A DNA stretch of 34,137 nucleotides, from the IMG/VR virus record IMGVR_UViG_3300007765_000021, positions 1 to 34,137 of that record. One strand, given 5' to 3'. Position numbers and translations under genes: made by a program. This document shows positions 9,112 through 16,667 of the stretch, piece by piece. The notes beneath the pieces were generated by a model. It saw only the letters and a list, made by a program, of their open reading frames with translations, did no database searches and was not told the DNA's origin. Each line of letters begins with the position of its first letter. Position 1 is the stretch's first letter. The stretch is from a virus.

Positions 9112-9639
9112 ATGGCTAATTTAAATTCGTTTGTAAATAGACTCGCTGGTGGTGGTGCTCGTCCTAATCAGTTTGAAGTGTCTGTCTCTGGTTTAGGTGT
9201 ATCTCCAGAACCATTTTCATTCTTGTGTAAAGCAGCTCAAATGCCTGCGATGACAATTGGTGAAGTAACCGTACCGTATCGGGGCCGGCAGATTTTTCTT
9301 GCTGGTGATCGTACATATGATGCTTGGACCGTAACTATACTCAATGATGCTGGTTGGTCTGTTCGTTCTGGTTTAGAACGTTGGAGTCATGCTATTGCTG
9401 ACGTTGGATCAAGCACTACTGCTATGGGCGCTGGTTATTATGGCACAGCAGATGTGAGACAATTAAATCGTGAAGGTACTGTTATATGGACTGCAAAACT
9501 TTACAGTGTATGGCCTACTACAGTTGATGCTGTTGAACTTGCTTATGATTCAAATGACGTTGTAGAGGAATATGGAGTAACGTTCCGATTTAATTACATG
9601 ACTACAGGACCAGCAGGTACAGGTATTGGTACACCGTAA
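9112..9639 (+). CDS. gp19: Tail tube protein gp19
   Basis: A protein of 175 residues (T4 gp19 has 163). It polymerises as stacked hexamers to form the inner tail tube through which DNA is ejected. Recognised from the N-terminal RPNQFEVSVSG, then CKAAQMPAMTIGEVTVPYRG, which is the characteristic gp19 pattern (clamping loop Pro and the VPYRGR strand), and a C-terminal EEYGVTFRFNYM strand. It follows the sheath gene with an AGGAGG ribosome-binding site just upstream of the ATG, consistent with high expression. Confidence 0.93.
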   Translation: MANLNSFVNRLAGGGARPNQFEVSVSGLGVSPEPFSFLCKAAQMPAMTIGEVTVPYRGRQIFLAGDRTYDAWTVTILNDAGWSVRSGLERWSHAIADVGSSTTAMGAGYYGTADVRQLNREGTVIWTAKLYSVWPTTVDAVELAYDSNDVVEEYGVTFRFNYMTTGPAGTGIGTP

Positions 9640-9665
9640 ATAAAAAAAATCACTAGCTGAAGTTG

Positions 9666-9673
9666 TATAAATA
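9666..9673 (+). promoter_or_regulatory. Late promoter directly in front of gp20
   Basis: A perfect T4 late octamer TATAAATA. Only 5 bases separate it from the gp20 ATG at 9679. In T4 the octamer covers about -13 to -6, so transcription would begin at or next to the A of the ATG. No ribosome-binding site fits between them. Confidence 0.6.
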
Positions 9674-9678
9674 TTATT

Positions 9679-11310
9679 ATGGCAGATTTTTTTGGATACG
9701 AAATAAAACGGAAAAAAGAGGCGACGAAGGCTAAGTCCTTTGTCGCCCCTTCCGACGAGGAAGGCACCCTAGACATTTCTGGCGGTGCTGGTTTTTTCAG
9801 TCAGTACATTAACGTAGATAAGGCAGCAAAGAACGATTGGGATTTAATTAAAAAATATCGTGCAACTGCTGAAGCTCCCGAATGTGACCAAGCGATTGAT
9901 GATATAGTCAATGAGGCTATAACTGCGGATGAGACAGACGTTTCTATTAAGTTGAATTTAGATAATACTAAATTATCAACCGCAATTAAGAAAAAGCTTT
10001 TAGAGGAGTTTAACGAAATCTTACGTTTGTTAGACTGGAAAAATAATGGACACAACATATTCCGAAGATGGTATATCGACGGAAGAGTTTTCTATCACAA
10101 AATGATAGAAGATACCTCTCCGCGGAAAGGTATTACAGAAATTCGTTATGTTGATCCTAAATTTATCAAGAAGGTTCGTGTAGTAGAAAAGGGGAAAGGA
10201 AAGGACGGTGTCTCTAGAGAAGGTGTTTCTTTAGTTAGAAAAGTCCAAGAATTCTATATCTATAATGAAGCTGGAGTTTATCCTGCTTTTCAAGGTATAC
10301 CCGGAAATAAAGGAAGTGCTAATTCACAAGGAATTCAGATTTCTCCGGACGCTATTACATATTGTACTTCTGGTATATTTAACCCCACAACAAAACAGGT
10401 TTATGGCCATCTACACAAGGCAATTAAACCAGTAAACCAACTCCGTATGATGGAGGACTCTCTGGTTATTTACAGAATCAGTCGAGCTCCGGAACGTAGA
10501 ATCTTTTATATAGATGTTGGTAATCTCCCCAAGCCTAAGGCAGAAGCTTATCTTAAAGATATTATGAATCGCTATCGTAATAAGGTAGTGTATGATGCTT
10601 CTTCAGGTGAAATTAAAGATGACCGTAATCAAATGTCAATGTTGGAGGACTTTTGGTTGCCCCGTAGAGAAGGTGGTAGAGGTACCGAAATCACAACACT
10701 TGGTGGTGGTCAAAACTTAGGTGAAATAGATGATATCAATTACTTTAGGGAGAAGTTATATCGCTCACTGAACATTCCATCATCACGATTAATTTCAGAT
10801 ACAGGCTTTAATATGGGCCGGTCTGCTGAAATTACCAGAGATGAAATTAAATTTAGTAAATTCATTCAAAAAACACGAAAGAGGTTCTGTAATTTATTCC
10901 AAGATTTATTAAAAACACAATTAATACTTAAAGGAATTATAACTCCTGAAGATTGGGATAAAATTAAAGAGTTTATCATTTATGATTTTAATGATGATAA
11001 TCATTTTTATGAATTAAAGGACGCTGAGCTGTTAAAAGAACGTGTTGATCAGCTTAATGTTATTTCTGAATATATTGGTACATACTTTTCGGTTGAATGG
11101 GTTAGGAAGAATGTCTTGAAACAAACTGATGAAGAAGTTGAATTGATAGATAAACAAATTAAATCTGAGAAAGGAGATGGTACTATTGCGACAGATGCTG
11201 GAACAGATTTAGGTGGACCTGAAGGTGGGTTTGGCGAACCAGTTGGACAGTTTGGTCAAGACCCCGCAGATTTTGATGATGAAGATGATTCAGGATCTAA
11301 TTTTACATAA
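9679..11310 (+). CDS. gp20: Portal vertex protein gp20
   Basis: A protein of 543 residues (T4 gp20 has 524). Twelve copies form the head portal that starts prohead assembly and houses the packaging motor. It aligns by eye with T4 throughout: HNIFRRWYIDGRVFYHKMIE (T4 HFRRWYVDSRIFFHKII), GHLHKAIKPVNQLRMMEDS, VIYRISRAPERRIFYIDVGN, MNRYRNKVVYDASSGEIK and MSMLEDFWLPRREG. The N-terminal ~30 residues (Lys-rich) and the acidic C-terminus (residues ~500-543) are variable. The only ribosome-binding-like sequence is too far upstream, and a late promoter lies 5 bases before the ATG, so initiation may be leaderless or depend on read-through from gp19. Confidence 0.96.
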   Translation: MADFFGYEIKRKKEATKAKSFVAPSDEEGTLDISGGAGFFSQYINVDKAAKNDWDLIKKYRATAEAPECDQAIDDIVNEAITADETDVSIKLNLDNTKLSTAIKKKLLEEFNEILRLLDWKNNGHNIFRRWYIDGRVFYHKMIEDTSPRKGITEIRYVDPKFIKKVRVVEKGKGKDGVSREGVSLVRKVQEFYIYNEAGVYPAFQGIPGNKGSANSQGIQISPDAITYCTSGIFNPTTKQVYGHLHKAIKPVNQLRMMEDSLVIYRISRAPERRIFYIDVGNLPKPKAEAYLKDIMNRYRNKVVYDASSGEIKDDRNQMSMLEDFWLPRREGGRGTEITTLGGGQNLGEIDDINYFREKLYRSLNIPSSRLISDTGFNMGRSAEITRDEIKFSKFIQKTRKRFCNLFQDLLKTQLILKGIITPEDWDKIKEFIIYDFNDDNHFYELKDAELLKERVDQLNVISEYIGTYFSVEWVRKNVLKQTDEEVELIDKQIKSEKGDGTIATDAGTDLGGPEGGFGEPVGQFGQDPADFDDEDDSGSNFT

Positions 11311-11313
11311 ATA
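11306..11313 (+). promoter_or_regulatory. Possible late promoter for gp67-gp21
   Basis: CATAAATA matches 7 of 8 positions of the late octamer and overlaps the stop codon of gp20. It lies 17 bp before the gp67 ATG, leaving room for the AAAGGGA ribosome-binding site. Placement over an upstream stop codon is also seen at 16102 and 15080 in this window. A single mismatch in A+T-rich DNA keeps confidence low. Confidence 0.35.
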
Positions 11314-11330
11314 GATAAAAGGGAAAAATT

Positions 11331-11561
11331 ATGAGTAAAGGAAGTATACAGGGTATGGTGGACGCATTGACACAAGGTGATTTAGCCAAAGCTTCTGATG
11401 ATTTTAATGATGCAATGACGGCAAAAATTCAGTCTAGCTTAGATGATGCTAAAGTGCGATTAGCTAATACTACATTTACAGATATGAGTGCCGAAGTTAC
11501 ACATGAACCTATTGATACGGGAATTACAGGAGAACCTGAGGAAACTGAGGAAAAAGAATGA
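11331..11561 (+). CDS. gp67: Prohead core protein gp67
   Basis: A protein of 76 residues (T4 gp67 has 80). It is part of the internal scaffold and is degraded by the gp21 protease during maturation. It resembles T4 gp67 in having an amphipathic N-terminal half with ALTQGDLAKASDDFNDAM, matching the T4 pattern of Asp-Leu, Phe and Ala-Met, followed by an acidic tail ending EPEETEEKE. The location between portal and protease is the T4 location. A good ribosome-binding site (AAGGGA) precedes the ATG. The stop overlaps the gp21 start (ATGA). No gp68 counterpart is present before gp21. Confidence 0.75.
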   Translation: MSKGSIQGMVDALTQGDLAKASDDFNDAMTAKIQSSLDDAKVRLANTTFTDMSAEVTHEPIDTGITGEPEETEEKE

Positions 11562-12205
11562 AACTAATATCAGAACACGTTGAAAGTATAGAATATATTA
11601 CAGAAGCATCTGATGATGGTTCTAAAAGTTATAATATCAGAGGCGTGTTTATGCAATCTGATGTTAAAAATCGTAACAATAGAATGTATCCTTATTCTAT
11701 TTTAGAAAAAGAAGTTGGTAGATATAATAAGGAATATGTGAATCAAAAACGGGCTTTCGGTGAACTAGGTCATCCAGATGGCCCTACAGTTAATCTTGAA
11801 AGAGTGTCGCATATGATTACAAGATTATACCCCGATGGTAAAAATTTTATTGGTGAAGCTAAGATTATGGACACACCTTACGGTAAGATCGTAAAGAATC
11901 TTATTGATGAGGGTGCCAAACTTGGTGTTTCGTCAAGAGGTATGGGTTCATTAGAACCCAGACGAGATGGTTTGCAGGTTGTTAAAGATGATTTTTATTT
12001 AGCAACTGCAGCGGACATAGTTGCAGATCCATCTGCGCCTAATGCTTTCGTAGAAGGTGTTATGGAAGGTAAAGAATGGGTTTGGGATAATGGTATTGTA
12101 AAAGAAGTACGAATTGCAGAATACCGTAAAGAATTAGAGAAGAAAACAAAAAATCTAGAAGAAAAACAATTAAAATTGTTTGCAGATTTTATGTCAAACC
12201 TTTAA
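11558..12205 (+). CDS. gp21: Prohead core protease gp21
   Basis: This 215-residue serine protease matures the prohead (T4 gp21 has 212 residues). Conserved blocks: RAFGELGHPDGPTVNLERVS with H72 and H85, and KLGVSSRGMGS with S125/S126, which hold the likely catalytic His and Ser. The N-terminus has Ile-Thr-Glu before Ala17, fitting the T4 cleavage rule (I/L)xE before A/G/S, so self-removal of a 16-residue propeptide is plausible. It overlaps gp67 by 4 bases and is followed by a promoter and the scaffold gene. Confidence 0.93.
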   Translation: MKLISEHVESIEYITEASDDGSKSYNIRGVFMQSDVKNRNNRMYPYSILEKEVGRYNKEYVNQKRAFGELGHPDGPTVNLERVSHMITRLYPDGKNFIGEAKIMDTPYGKIVKNLIDEGAKLGVSSRGMGSLEPRRDGLQVVKDDFYLATAADIVADPSAPNAFVEGVMEGKEWVWDNGIVKEVRIAEYRKELEKKTKNLEEKQLKLFADFMSNL

Positions 12206-12209
12206 ATTT

Positions 12210-12217
12210 TATAAATA
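12210..12217 (+). promoter_or_regulatory. Late promoter for gp22-gp23
   Basis: A perfect TATAAATA octamer just after the gp21 stop codon and 39 bp before the gp22 ATG. Predicted transcription starts about 6 nt downstream, giving a ~34-nt leader with the ribosome-binding site AAAGGGAG. No other strong late box is seen before gp23, so this promoter probably drives the scaffold and major capsid genes up to the terminator at 14781. Confidence 0.65.
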
Positions 12218-12256
12218 ATCATTGTATTATAAACAAAAAAAGGGAGTTATCTAACC

Positions 12257-13402
12257 ATGACAGATAAAAATGCTGAACTAGAAGCTATTGCTGCTGAAGA
12301 ACTTACGGGTGAAGAGCAAATAGCTGAAGTAGCGGCAGATGAACCCACGAAACATGCTGCTAAAGCCATGCCACCCGAAAAGTTGCCTGGCGAACGGCAG
12401 GACATGGGACCTGCTGTTGTTTCTCCAGATGCTCCTTCCGATCCTGGTAAAGAGGCTTCGAAAAAAGCTTCTCAATCAAAAGACCTACCTCGCAAAGGTA
12501 AGCCTTCTGCTGCCTCTCCGAAACCTATGGGTGACGGTAGTGGTGAAATGAAGGCTGGTGCCCGTGAAGAAGTAGAACATGAAGAATCAGATGATTCTCA
12601 GATTGTATCCGAGGCAGATCAGGAAGAAGCTTACGAAGAAACTATTGAAGATCGAATCGCTAAGATGGATTTCAGTGACGATGTTGCTGCACTAACAGAA
12701 GGCGAGGATGATCTTTCGGATGAATTTAAATTAAAGGCTGCTACAATTTTTGAAGCTGCTATTAAAGCTAAGATTCGTGAAGAGCTTGAAGCAATTGATG
12801 CATCTTATGCTGAAAAGTTTAATTCATCTGTTGAAGATGTGCAAGAGGAACTATCACAAAAGGTTGATGGTTATCTCAATTATGTTGTAGAAGAATGGAT
12901 GAATAATAATGAAGTTGCTGTTGAGCACAAGCTCAAAACAGAAATTACAGAAAATTTCATTTCCGGCCTCAAAGCTCTTTTTGAAGAACATCATATTGCT
13001 ATTCCTGATGACCAGTTTGATATGCTTGATGCCGCAGCTGAAAATGCTAACGAGCTTGAAAGTAAATTAAACGAAGCTATGGAAAGTAATATTAAGTTAG
13101 TTCAAGAGAATAATATTCTAAAGAGGAACGAGATTCTTCTCGATGTTGCTTCTGATCTTGCTGATACAGAAGTGGAAAAGTTTGCAAGTCTAGTAGAAAA
13201 TATTGAGTACGAAAGTGAGGAAGATTTTCGTGAGAAAGTTGACCAAATCAAGGAAGGATATTTTCCAAAAGCTGTAGCAAGTAATGAAGAAACAGCGGCA
13301 ACAGTCGAGGGTTTGGATGATTCTGATATGTCCGATACTATGTCTGCTTATATGTCCGCAATTGCCCGTACCGAAAAGCGTGCTGGTAACGTGAACCATT
13401 AA
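12257..13402 (+). CDS. gp22: Prohead scaffolding protein gp22
   Basis: A protein of 381 residues; T4 gp22 has 269. It is the main internal scaffold around which gp23 assembles and is destroyed by gp21. The second half (residues ~150-350) is Glu/Lys-rich and helical, typical of the scaffold. The first ~140 residues are low-complexity (Ala, Pro, Lys and Glu-rich) and account for the extra length. Likely gp21 cleavage sites that fit (I/L)xE before A or G include LTE-G (residues ~146-149) and LNE-A in the NELESKLNEAMESN stretch. Its place between protease and major capsid is the T4 one. Confidence 0.85.
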   Translation: MTDKNAELEAIAAEELTGEEQIAEVAADEPTKHAAKAMPPEKLPGERQDMGPAVVSPDAPSDPGKEASKKASQSKDLPRKGKPSAASPKPMGDGSGEMKAGAREEVEHEESDDSQIVSEADQEEAYEETIEDRIAKMDFSDDVAALTEGEDDLSDEFKLKAATIFEAAIKAKIREELEAIDASYAEKFNSSVEDVQEELSQKVDGYLNYVVEEWMNNNEVAVEHKLKTEITENFISGLKALFEEHHIAIPDDQFDMLDAAAENANELESKLNEAMESNIKLVQENNILKRNEILLDVASDLADTEVEKFASLVENIEYESEEDFREKVDQIKEGYFPKAVASNEETAATVEGLDDSDMSDTMSAYMSAIARTEKRAGNVNH

Positions 13403-13425
13403 TTAAAATAGGGAGAAAATAAAAA

Positions 13426-14727
13426 ATGTTTCAAACGGAACACCTACAGGAAAAGTGGCAGCCAGTGCTAGAGCATCCTGAGCTCCCCGAGATCAAAGAT
13501 GCTTATCGTCGGGCAGTCACAACTGTAATCCTAGAAAACCAAGAGCGAGCTTTACAGGAAGATTCTGAATTTCTTAAAGAAGCTTCGCCTACAAACGCAA
13601 CCGGCTCAGCCGTTGCTAATTGGGATCCAATCCTAATTTCACTAGTTCGTCGTGCGATGCCTTCACTTATCGCCTATGACGTATGCGGCGTTCAGCCAAT
13701 GACAGGTCCTACAGGACTTATCTTTGCAATGAAAGCTCGTTATACTTCACAGTCTGGTACAGAAGCTCTGTTCAATGAAGCTGATACCTCATTTGCTGGT
13801 ACAGGTACTCATACAGGCACAGACGTACTAAAGGCCTTAACGACAACAAACTATAATTCAGGTACAGCAATGACCACAGCTGCTGCTGAAGCACTTGGCG
13901 ATTCCGCCTCAAATGCTTTCGCAGAGATGGCATTCAGTATTGAGAAAGCAACCGTAACTGCAAAGTCACGGGCCCTCAAAGCTGAGTACACAATGGAACT
14001 TGCTCAGGACCTCAAGGCCATTCACGGTCTAGACGCAGAAACAGAACTTGCTAACATTCTAAGTTCTGAGATTCTTGCTGAAATCAACCGCGAAGTAATC
14101 CGCACAATCTATGTCAATTCAAAACAGGGTGCAGCTGCTAACACAACAACTGCTGGTATTTTTGATTTAGATACGGACTCTAACGGTCGTTGGAGTGTTG
14201 AGAAGTTCAAAGGCCTCATGTTCGCAATTGAACGTGATGCAAACGTAATTGCTCGTGACACACGCCGCGGAAAGGGTAACATTATCCTTTGCTCTGCTGA
14301 TGTTGCTTCTGCTCTTACAATGGCTGGTCTACTTGACTACACATCTGGTCTATCAGATAGTCTTACAGTAGATTCCACAGGTAACACATTCGCTGGTACA
14401 CTGAATGGTCGCTTTAAGGTTTATGTTGATCCATATGCAAATATGGGTGTACCTTACACTGGATCTGGCGCTGCTGCTAACCAATTCTATGTTGTTGGTT
14501 ACAAAGGCACATCGCCTTATGATGCAGGCCTCTTCTACTGCCCATACGTCCCATTACAGATGGTCCGTGCAGTTGGCGAGAACAGCTTCCAGCCCAAGAT
14601 CGGATTCAAAACACGATATGGCATGCAGGTCAATCCTTTTGCTCAGTCAGCTGCTCAGACAGACGGCGCCGGCGCTCGGGATTCCAACGTGTACTACCGT
14701 CGTGTCCAGATCACGAATCTTATGTAA
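13426..14727 (+). CDS. gp23: Major capsid protein gp23
   Basis: This 433-residue HK97-fold shell protein is shorter than T4 gp23 (521). The conserved T4-type core is plain: LVRRAMPSLIAYDVCGVQPM then GPTGLIFAMKARY (T4 MVRRAIPNLIAFDICGVQPM), EYTMELAQDLKAIHGLDAE, and the C-terminal YRRVQITNLM. The gp21 cleavage site is visible as Leu-Lys-Glu before Ala53 (FLKE-ASPTN), at the same point of the N-terminal propeptide as in T4. Codons are visibly richer in C-ending forms than in neighbouring genes, as expected for the most highly expressed protein. The ribosome-binding site AGGGAG is about 13 nt upstream. A strong terminator follows. No gp24 vertex paralogue follows in this window. Confidence 0.97.
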   Translation: MFQTEHLQEKWQPVLEHPELPEIKDAYRRAVTTVILENQERALQEDSEFLKEASPTNATGSAVANWDPILISLVRRAMPSLIAYDVCGVQPMTGPTGLIFAMKARYTSQSGTEALFNEADTSFAGTGTHTGTDVLKALTTTNYNSGTAMTTAAAEALGDSASNAFAEMAFSIEKATVTAKSRALKAEYTMELAQDLKAIHGLDAETELANILSSEILAEINREVIRTIYVNSKQGAAANTTTAGIFDLDTDSNGRWSVEKFKGLMFAIERDANVIARDTRRGKGNIILCSADVASALTMAGLLDYTSGLSDSLTVDSTGNTFAGTLNGRFKVYVDPYANMGVPYTGSGAAANQFYVVGYKGTSPYDAGLFYCPYVPLQMVRAVGENSFQPKIGFKTRYGMQVNPFAQSAAQTDGAGARDSNVYYRRVQITNLM

Positions 14728-14780
14728 TTTGTTACAAAAAAACTACAACTATAACAACTATAAATGTAGTAACATTAAAG

Positions 14781-14808
14781 GACCCCTCTTCGGAGGGGTC
14801 TTTTTTTA
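14781..14808 (+). terminator. Rho-independent terminator after gp23
   Basis: A perfect 8-bp stem (GACCCCTC / GAGGGGTC) is closed by a TTCG tetraloop and followed by seven Ts. It ends the gp22-gp23 late transcript. Confidence 0.93.
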
Positions 14809-14810
14809 TC

Positions 14811-14818
14811 TTTAAATA
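14811..14818 (+). promoter_or_regulatory. Possible late promoter in front of the zinc-ribbon gene
   Basis: TTTAAATA matches 7 of 8 positions of the late octamer and lies directly after the gp23 terminator. It ends 6 bases before the ATG at 14825, so the predicted start of transcription is one base from the start codon, like the arrangement at gp20. One mismatch in A+T-rich DNA makes this tentative. Confidence 0.35.
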
Positions 14819-14824
14819 ATCTAT

Positions 14825-15088
14825 ATGTACAAGTTTGAAGATCAATACATATGTGGGGAGTGTTTAGAAATATATTTCCCATCTAAAGAGTCTAAGCGGG
14901 TGTGGAAGTCTTTAGAAGAAGTTAATTATACTGACCCCAATGTAAGAAAGGTTAAATCAGCATTAGCTCGAGCTGATAAAAACTCTAATGATAATGAGCA
15001 TGAGAGAAAAATAGCTCAAAGGCAAGCTGAAAAAATGATGGAGAAGTATGATTTTCATAAAGTTGTATGTAACTGGTGTAATAAATAG
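14825..15088 (+). CDS. Small zinc-ribbon-like protein of unknown function
   Basis: An 87-residue protein with a C-x2-C pair near the N-terminus (ICGEC, residues 9-12) and another at the very end (VCNWC, residues 82-85). This suggests one zinc site that brings the two ends together. The middle is a charged helix (SALARADKNSNDNEHERKIA). I do not recognise a family. It sits alone between the gp23 terminator and the next virion gene and has no ribosome-binding site, with a possible late promoter ending 6 bases before the ATG. A DNA-binding or assembly accessory role is possible but not shown. Confidence 0.65.
   Translation: MYKFEDQYICGECLEIYFPSKESKRVWKSLEEVNYTDPNVRKVKSALARADKNSNDNEHERKIAQRQAEKMMEKYDFHKVVCNWCNK
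15080..15087 (+). promoter_or_regulatory. Possible late promoter for the 15151 gene
   Basis: AATAAATA matches 7 of 8 positions of the late octamer. It overlaps the stop codon of the upstream gene and lies 63 bp before the ATG at 15151, which has an AAGGAG ribosome-binding site. It would give a leader of ~58 nt. Confidence 0.35.
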
Positions 15089-15150
15089 TAAAGAATGAAT
15101 AGTATTTTTCCGTATGATGAGCTCTACGGGTACTAAGGAGAAAAAATAAA

Positions 15151-15522
15151 ATGGCAACAACAACCCAAATTTTAAGAAACAGAAAACAAAGCAGCTACAT
15201 CATAAAGATCGAAGGTGATGATGCTGCTACAACAACAATTGATGCTTCAGATTCATCAACGAACCTACCTGAAGATGGTACAGCTACCATTCGGCGTATT
15301 ATGTGGACGATGGCTAGTGGAGATATTACTATAACATGGAAAGGCTCAGCTGACGCTGTGGCATGCAGACTATCAGGCAATGGCAATTGGAACTTTACAC
15401 AAAATCCTCCTGTGATTGCTAACAATGCAAATACACCAACTGGTGATATTCAGGTTGTTAAAGGAACAGCATCCGTTTATACTATTATTTTAGAGATCGG
15501 CACAGGTGCACTTGCGGAATAA
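15151..15522 (+). CDS. Putative virion structural protein (decoration- or fibre-like)
   Basis: A 123-residue, beta-rich protein dominated by Thr, Ala, Ser and Ile strands (SSYIIKIEGDDAATTTIDAS, then GDITITWKGSADAVACRLSG). There is no signal peptide, transmembrane segment or nucleotide-binding motif. The composition, the strong ribosome-binding site (AAGGAG, ~12 nt upstream) and the position among late virion genes point to a structural protein, perhaps on the head surface. The family is not recognised. Confidence 0.6.
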   Translation: MATTTQILRNRKQSSYIIKIEGDDAATTTIDASDSSTNLPEDGTATIRRIMWTMASGDITITWKGSADAVACRLSGNGNWNFTQNPPVIANNANTPTGDIQVVKGTASVYTIILEIGTGALAE

Positions 15523-15527
15523 AATAA

Positions 15528-16106
15528 ATGGGTAAAATAAATCCTTTACAGAGGCAACCAGATGTTTTGAATTATGCACAGAATAATCAATTTAAATTAT
15601 TCCTGCCTATTTTTCCAACAACTGAATATTTTTGCACTAGGGTTAATATACCTGGAGTTAGTTTAGGACAGGCTAATCAGCCGACACCTTTAGTAGATAT
15701 GCCTTTGGTTGGAGATAAGCTTCAATATGATACTTTTAATGCTTCATTTTTAGTAGATGAGGAGTATAAAAATTATATTGAAATGTATGGGTGGTTAAAA
15801 AATATTGGTTTTCCGGAACAACATAAACAATATAATAGTTTAGAGCGTCCTGATAATATAAACAGAAGCACTACTAAAGTCAATGAAGCTGGAATTGAGT
15901 TTGAGGATAGTGATAGAAATTTGTACTGTGATATCTTAGTAACAATTCTTAATAGTAAGAATAATCCTGTTGCTAAAATAACTATGTATGAATCTTTCCC
16001 AATTAGTGTGGGTTCACTAGAATATAGTCAACAAGAAACCGATACAACTTATTTAAGTTGTGATTTAACCTTTGCTTATAGTTGGTTTGATATAGAATCT
16101 GTATAA
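15528..16106 (+). CDS. Tail-tube-fold virion protein (gp19/gp54-like; gp3 position)
   Basis: This 192-residue protein has the pattern of T4 gp19-related tail proteins: NNQFKLFLPIFPTTEYFC, then VNIPGVSLGQANQPTPLVDM, then GDKLQYDTFNASFLVDEEY and YGWLKNIGFPEQ. The iPGvslg...tP, gDkl and FlvDEe...W.k.lgFP signature is shared by small tube-like proteins of marine T4-like phages. T4-like cyanophages carry the tail-completion gene gp3 before uvsY, so this gene may do that job, but the sequence itself favours a tube or tube-initiator fold. It starts 5 bases after the upstream stop. Its own stop is inside a late promoter octamer. Confidence 0.65.
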   Translation: MGKINPLQRQPDVLNYAQNNQFKLFLPIFPTTEYFCTRVNIPGVSLGQANQPTPLVDMPLVGDKLQYDTFNASFLVDEEYKNYIEMYGWLKNIGFPEQHKQYNSLERPDNINRSTTKVNEAGIEFEDSDRNLYCDILVTILNSKNNPVAKITMYESFPISVGSLEYSQQETDTTYLSCDLTFAYSWFDIESV

Positions 16107-16109
16107 ATA
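16102..16109 (+). promoter_or_regulatory. Late promoter for the RNA element / uvsY region
   Basis: A perfect TATAAATA octamer overlapping the stop codon of the tail-tube-like gene. Counting as in T4 (octamer at -13 to -6), transcription would begin at about 16115, one base before the GGAACAGCTCG that forms the 5' strand of the closing stem described in the next entry. Confidence 0.6.
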
Positions 16110-16114
16110 TTTTT

Positions 16115-16229
16115 TGGAACAGCTCGTTGAGCTATGCGTAAGTGATGAAATTGTTGTAAAATCTTTTAAAAATAATGTAAAAGATTACATAGATTTATAA
16201 TATATTCAGCGAGCTGATTCCTTTTTTTT
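16115..16229 (+). ncRNA. Candidate structured small RNA (or uvsY leader/attenuator)
   Basis: This 115-base non-coding stretch begins where the 16102 late promoter should start transcription. Its 5' end (from 16116, GGAACAGCTCGTTGAG) pairs with its 3' end (16205-16221, ending CGAGCTGATTCC). The result is a stem of about 16 bp with two G-U pairs and one bulged A (16217), followed immediately by T8 (16222-16229). Inside, 16160-16168 and 16178-16186 form a 9-bp hairpin (AATCTTTTA / TAAAAGATT) with a 9-nt loop. A local alternative hairpin (AGCTC-GTT-GAGCT, 16121-16133) competes with the closing stem. Promoter, closed ends and T tract look like a complete RNA gene of about 110 nt. The ~73-nt loop is long for an ordinary terminator. 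It could instead be an attenuator for uvsY, whose ribosome-binding site directly follows the T tract. Confidence 0.55.
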
Positions 16230-16239
16230 GGTGAAAATT

Positions 16240-16665
16240 ATGAAGATAGATGATTTATATAATGAAGTAGAACGTGATTTGAAAATTGATGATACTGAAT
16301 TAGATATGGAGTCAATTCGGACTCCACAACTACATAACAAGTATTTGAAATATTATACACAACAGTCATTGCAGTATAAAAAACTAAAGGATGACTATAA
16401 AATAATGTATCGTGAGAAGTGGGAGTATTATACTGGTAAGGCTTCAGCTGAAATATATGCTGAAAAACCATTTGATTTAAAAATACTCAAAGCTGATATC
16501 AACATTTATTTGGAAGCTGACAGTGAGTTACAACAATTAAGCCAAAGAATGGCTTATACTAAACAGATAGTAGACTATCTAGAAAGAATATTAAAGGAGA
16601 TTAATAACAGAAATTGGAACATTCGTAATACCATAGAATGGAAAAAGTTTTTACATGGTGAGTAG
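16240..16665 (+). CDS. uvsY: UvsY recombination mediator
   Basis: A protein of 141 residues from the ATG at 16240 (T4 UvsY has 137). It loads the UvsX recombinase onto gp32-coated single-stranded DNA. Recognised by size, Lys/Glu/Tyr-rich helical character (EKWEYYTGKASAEIYAEKPF, then QRMAYTKQIVDYLERILKEI), the ending RNTIEWKKFLHG, and position directly before uvsW as in T4. In-frame TTG (16228) and GTG (16231) codons exist upstream. The ATG is preferred because GGTGA lies about 6-8 bases before it and the upstream codons fall in the T tract of the RNA element. Confidence 0.88.
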   Translation: MKIDDLYNEVERDLKIDDTELDMESIRTPQLHNKYLKYYTQQSLQYKKLKDDYKIMYREKWEYYTGKASAEIYAEKPFDLKILKADINIYLEADSELQQLSQRMAYTKQIVDYLERILKEINNRNWNIRNTIEWKKFLHGE

Positions 16666-16667
16666 TC

